Assembly (NCBI GenBank): GCA_050049355.1
Contig: JASFWK010000018.1
Span: 1 to 26,074 of the forward strand
Reading direction: 5' to 3'
From: JASFWK01 sp050049355
Lineage (GTDB): Bacteria > Chloroflexota > Anaerolineae > B4-G1 > DUEL01
Length of the DNA stretch: 26,074 nt
Shown here piece after piece: positions 23,588-26,074 of the stretch (positions within the stretch are counted from its first letter, which is position 1; every line of letters starts with the position of its first letter). Both the position numbers and the translations under genes were made by a program. The notes below the pieces were generated by a model, which saw nothing but the letters and a program-made list of their open reading frames with translations, searched no databases and was not told the origin of the DNA.

Positions 23588-24274
23588 CTAGCTGGGGTCT
23601 TGCTCCTCCAGAAGCCGCTCTACTGTATTGAGAACCTCCTGTATGCCCAATTCTGTGGTGTCCACCACCACGGCACCTCGCGGAACACAGAGCGGGGCGA
23701 TCTCCCGACTGCTGTCGATCATGTCGCGCCTCCGCATCAACGTCAGCACTTTGCGGTACTCCACTTTCTCGCCGCGCTCCTGCAGCTCTCGCCACCGTCG
23801 ACGCGCCCGTTCCTCGACTGTGGCGTCCAGATAGATCTTCAGGTCGGCGGTCGGGAGGACCACGGACCCGATGTCCCGCCCCACCATCACGATCCTGCCG
23901 CCGGCGGCAATCCGTCGCTGCTGGCGTACCAATGCCCTGCGCACTCCCCGGTAGGCTGAGACGCGGGAGACGTGGGCGTTCACCTCCGGGCGGCGAATGG
24001 CCCAGGTAACGTCTTCCTCGTCGGCCAGGACGGTGTACTGGCGCCCGTCTCTGACTGTTGGCGGAACGACGTCAATATGCAGCTGCTCCGCCAGGGTTGT
24101 GACCGCCTTCTCATCCTTCAGAGAGATCTCCCTCTGAAGGGCAATCCAGGTCACCGCCCGATACATCACTCCGGTGTCGAAGTAGAGGTAACCCAGCCGT
24201 TGGGCCAGCAACTCTCCGATGGTGCTCTTTCCGGAGGCGGCTGGCCCGTCTATGGTGATGGTGGAAGGTCTCAA
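23588..24274 (-). CDS. cmk: Cytidylate kinase
   Basis: This enzyme phosphorylates CMP and dCMP with ATP to the diphosphates, feeding pyrimidine nucleotide pools in the cytoplasm. The 228-residue protein has the P-loop DGPAASGKST (9-18), YFDTGVMYRAVT (31-42), the CMP-binding GRDIGSVV (132-139) and the lid-region RRRDMIDSSRE (181-191), all typical of bacterial Cmk. The start is TTG at 24272-24274, with AGGAG 11 bases upstream, a long but usable spacing; no ATG or GTG fits the conserved N-terminus. It is the first gene of a six-gene unit whose promoter and structured leader lie immediately upstream. Confidence 0.95.
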   Translation of the reverse strand: MRPSTITIDGPAASGKSTIGELLAQRLGYLYFDTGVMYRAVTWIALQREISLKDEKAVTTLAEQLHIDVVPPTVRDGRQYTVLADEEDVTWAIRRPEVNAHVSRVSAYRGVRRALVRQQRRIAAGGRIVMVGRDIGSVVLPTADLKIYLDATVEERARRRWRELQERGEKVEYRKVLTLMRRRDMIDSSREIAPLCVPRGAVVVDTTELGIQEVLNTVERLLEEQDPS

Positions 24275-24321
24275 GCTCTGTCTCGCTCCTCGTAATCGCT
24301 CATGTATCCGACTGTGGTCTC

Positions 24322-24373
24322 ATGGCTCCCAGGTCACCTCTCTGGTAGTTCTGGGTGACGCGGCGGGAGCCAT
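24322..24373 (-). promoter_or_regulatory. Large inverted repeat in the cmk operon leader
   Basis: ATGGCTCCC (24322-24330) and GGGAGCCAT (24365-24373) are perfect nine-base complements, and inside them GTCACC (24333-24338) pairs with GGTGAC (24354-24359), leaving a 15-base apical loop and an asymmetric internal loop of two and five bases. It is transcribed in the leader between the promoter at 24438-24466 and the cmk start. No T-run follows on either strand, so it is not a simple terminator. The leader also has the palindrome TTTGCGCAAA (24406-24415), about 20 bases after the predicted transcription start. Confidence 0.55.
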
Positions 24374-24437
24374 TGGGATTGCGTTCGCGGCCTTCTGCAA
24401 TCGCTTTTGCGCAAACAGCGCGCTTACAGCTTGAGGT

Positions 24438-24466
24438 ATTATAACGCAATAGAAGTAAGTGGACAA
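24438..24466 (-). promoter_or_regulatory. Sigma70-type promoter of the cmk-murJ-scpA unit
   Basis: On the minus strand a perfect -10 TATAAT (24438-24443) follows a -35 TTGTCC (24461-24466, four of six bases) with 17 bases between. Transcription would begin near 24431, giving a leader of about 156 bases. It drives cmk, murJ, methyltransferase, sortase, small membrane protein and scpA, which are separated by no more than 45 bases each. The segment from 24467 to 24560 upstream of it shows no gene. Confidence 0.72.
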
Positions 24467-24560
24467 AGATGCCTGTGACGGCTTCGCTCGTTGGATACCA
24501 CTCTCGAAAGAGGGAGACAGACCACGGTCGATACGGAGGTGCACCGAGGGTAGGGGCACT

Positions 24561-25943
24561 TCAGAATGCCAGGACAAAGGCTAGATCGTTGACGTTTGTG
24601 CCAGTGGGGCCGGTTTGGATAAGGGCGTCCAGAGCGGCGAAGAAGTGATAGGCGTCATTGCGAGCGAGATGATCGGCTGGGTCCAGACCCCGAGCCCGGG
24701 CGCGGGCCACCGTCTCCCCTGTGGCGATGGCCCCGGCTGCGTCGCTGGGGCCATCGGTACCGTCGGTGGCCAGGGTCAATACCATGACGTCTTCCCACCC
24801 GTCCAGCGAGATCGCTGCCGCGAGTGCGACCTCCTGGTTGCGGCCGCCCCTACCCGGGCCCCGTACGGTCACGGTGGTTTCGCCGCCAAGAACCATGCAG
24901 GCTGGCAGGGGGAGGGGGCAAGCGTAATGGGCCTCCTCTTTCGCCAGAGCTGCCAGAACTTGACCGACCTCACGGGCTGCGCCCTCCAGGTAGGTGGTAA
25001 GCAGGAGGGCGTTGATGCCCAGGGCTTGAGCTCGCTCCACCGCTGCCTGAGCTGCGGTCCGATTGTCGCCCACGATCACGTGGTGAACCTGCTCGAAGAG
25101 AGAGCTGCCCGGCTTGGGTGTCTCTGCTACTTCCCCGCGCCGGCCTTGCTCCAAGTAGTGGAGCAGGGACCGGGGGGTGCTCGCCAGCAGGTCGTATCGC
25201 TGCAGCACCCCATAGGCATCGGCGAAGGTGGTGGGATCGGGTGCACAGGGCCCGGAGCCGATGGCATCCAGCGGGTTGCCCACCACGTCGGAGAGCACGA
25301 GCACGGCTGCCCGTGCTCCGCTGCGGACGATTCGCCGAGCCAGTTCTCCCCCTTTGACCCGGGAGAGGTGCTTACGGACAGCGTTCACTTCCCGGATGGT
25401 CGCTCCGCTGCGCAGGAGAGCTTCGGTCAGCTGTTGCACATCTTCCAGCGCCACCCCTGGCACGGGCTGTACAAGAAGCGCCGACGCTCCGCCGGATATG
25501 AGTACCAGGACCAGGTCTTGCTTCGTGAGCTTCTCCAGAAGGTCCAGAACGCGGCGGGTGCCTTTCAGGCCTGCCTCGTCGGGGAGGGGGTGACCGGCCG
25601 GGTGGATATGTATCCGCGTTGGGGGTTCTTGAGGTTCGTAACCGCGGCGCACGTTGACCCAGCCGTTGGCGACACGGTTGCCCAGCGAGGCTTCCACTGC
25701 CGCTGCCATCCCCGCGCTGGCTTTCCCTGCCCCCACCACCACGACCCGATCCACTGCTTCCAGATCATAGGCGCGGTCCCCCACCCACAGCGCCTTCCCT
25801 TCCAGCCGCAGGTGACGGGCCACCACTCGAGCCGGATCCACAGCTTCCAGAGCGGCATGCACAAGGTCCATCGCCAACGAGCGACGCCATCCGCGGTCCC
25901 TCCAGTTGGCCTTCTCAGCCTCTTCTGTGGGTAGAGCTTTCAT
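24561..25943 (-). CDS. Glycerate 2-kinase, MOFRL/DUF4147 family
   Basis: Enzymes of this family phosphorylate D-glycerate at O2, feeding 2-phosphoglycerate into central metabolism; relatives are often annotated as hydroxypyruvate reductase. The 460-residue protein is full length. The N-terminal glycerate-binding part has VVVVGAGKASAGMA with Lys74, HPAGHPLPDEAG, LISGGASALL, VNAVRKHLSRVKGG and VLSDVVGNPLDAIGSGPCAPD. The C-terminal MOFRL domain carries LGGETTVTVRGPGRGGRNQE and TLATDGTDGPSDAAGA. The ATG at 25941-25943 has AGGGA almost directly before it, so the spacing is poor; an internal start at residue 25 (MDLVHAALEAVDP) is possible. No clear promoter is visible in the 56 bases upstream. It faces away from no neighbour and is followed by the cmk promoter. 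Confidence 0.93.
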   Translation of the reverse strand: MKALPTEEAEKANWRDRGWRRSLAMDLVHAALEAVDPARVVARHLRLEGKALWVGDRAYDLEAVDRVVVVGAGKASAGMAAAVEASLGNRVANGWVNVRRGYEPQEPPTRIHIHPAGHPLPDEAGLKGTRRVLDLLEKLTKQDLVLVLISGGASALLVQPVPGVALEDVQQLTEALLRSGATIREVNAVRKHLSRVKGGELARRIVRSGARAAVLVLSDVVGNPLDAIGSGPCAPDPTTFADAYGVLQRYDLLASTPRSLLHYLEQGRRGEVAETPKPGSSLFEQVHHVIVGDNRTAAQAAVERAQALGINALLLTTYLEGAAREVGQVLAALAKEEAHYACPLPLPACMVLGGETTVTVRGPGRGGRNQEVALAAAISLDGWEDVMVLTLATDGTDGPSDAAGAIATGETVARARARGLDPADHLARNDAYHFFAALDALIQTGPTGTNVNDLAFVLAF

Positions 25944-25999
25944 TCCCTGGGTCTCATTCTCGATGCTGCTTCTACCTTTCGATCAGACAGAATATGAGA

Positions 26000-26026
26000 A
26001 CAGGGGCGCGCTTTCGGCGCCCCTGT
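26000..26026 (-). terminator. GC-rich hairpin, probable terminator of a gene to the right
   Basis: ACAGGGGCGC (26000-26009) and GCGCCCCTGT (26017-26026) form a perfect ten-pair stem with a seven-base loop. On the minus strand the following bases TTCTCATATTCTG are T-rich but interrupted; on the plus strand no T-run follows. A minus-strand frame entering from the right edge reaches a TAG at 26027-26029, directly at the stem, which fits a terminator for a gene beyond the window, upstream of the glycerate kinase gene. The final 45 bases are too short to identify that gene. Confidence 0.55.
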
Positions 26027-26074
26027 CTACCTCCACCTGCAGCCGGCAATCCTGCTGGATGCTGCCCTCACCGG

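Noticed and set aside
24615..25934. A 439-codon plus-strand open frame opposite the glycerate kinase
   Set aside because: It mirrors the kinase gene base for base, is rich in glycine, histidine and cysteine without domain structure, and has no ribosome site.
26027..26074. The end of a minus-strand gene at the right edge
   Set aside because: Two minus-strand frames are open here and only 45 bases are visible, so no coding call can be supported; only the adjacent hairpin is annotated.
1..26074. CRISPR arrays, tRNA genes, insertion sequences or prophage genes
   Set aside because: No regularly spaced repeats, cloverleaf patterns, transposase or phage motifs were seen on either strand.

Overview
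The window is GC-rich, densely coded DNA from a free-living bacterium. It holds 26 complete protein genes, one gene cut by the left edge, seven good sigma70-type promoters (TTGACA-like and TATAAT-like boxes 16-17 bp apart), and no tRNA, rRNA, IS element, prophage or CRISPR. The best guess is an uncultured Chloroflexota (Anaerolineae-like). The reasons are a sortase with a long cytoplasmic tail, a DUF4446 protein, a bactofilin, a DUF2723 membrane glycosyltransferase with a C-terminal beta domain, two tandem PstB proteins and frequent GTG/TTG starts. The taxonomy is inference from gene content only.

Left part (1-5149, minus strand). A PIG-L-type deacetylase is followed by an Fsr-like MFS exporter, a VOC/glyoxalase-fold protein, urocanate hydratase (hutU), a zinc-ribbon/TPR protein and the first codons of a membrane protein. 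Separate promoters precede the PIG-L gene and hutU. The PIG-L transcript begins with a strongly foldable leader. No other histidine-utilisation gene is present.

Middle left (5418-10645, plus strand). This is a phosphate-uptake operon, pstS-pstC-pstA-pstB1-pstB2-phoU, with a near-consensus promoter divergent from the PIG-L promoter. The two PstB ATPases differ from each other in exactly the motifs that would combine into one degenerate and one canonical ATP site in a heterodimer.

Middle (10857-19133, plus strand). radA (DNA repair), a DUF2723 glycosyltransferase and a DUF4446 protein are followed by a bactofilin with its own promoter. A 535-base non-coding gap then precedes rplS (ribosomal protein L19), a class I glutamine-amidotransferase-like gamma-glutamyl hydrolase, a GT-B glycosyltransferase and a VanZ-family protein.

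Right part (26074 down to 19081, minus strand). A glycerate 2-kinase gene lies upstream of a compact six-gene unit, cmk-murJ-methyltransferase-sortase-small membrane protein-scpA, read from one promoter at 24438-24466 through a leader with a large inverted repeat. The set joins nucleotide supply, lipid II flipping, surface-protein processing and chromosome condensation, as expected of a growth and cell-envelope housekeeping operon. scpA ends inside the convergent VanZ gene and has no scpB after it.

Nothing here is a wholly new system. The most interesting points are the asymmetric PstB pair, the possible one-base slip at the start of pstB2, the two structured leaders, and short insertion-like patches in the glycosyltransferase genes.
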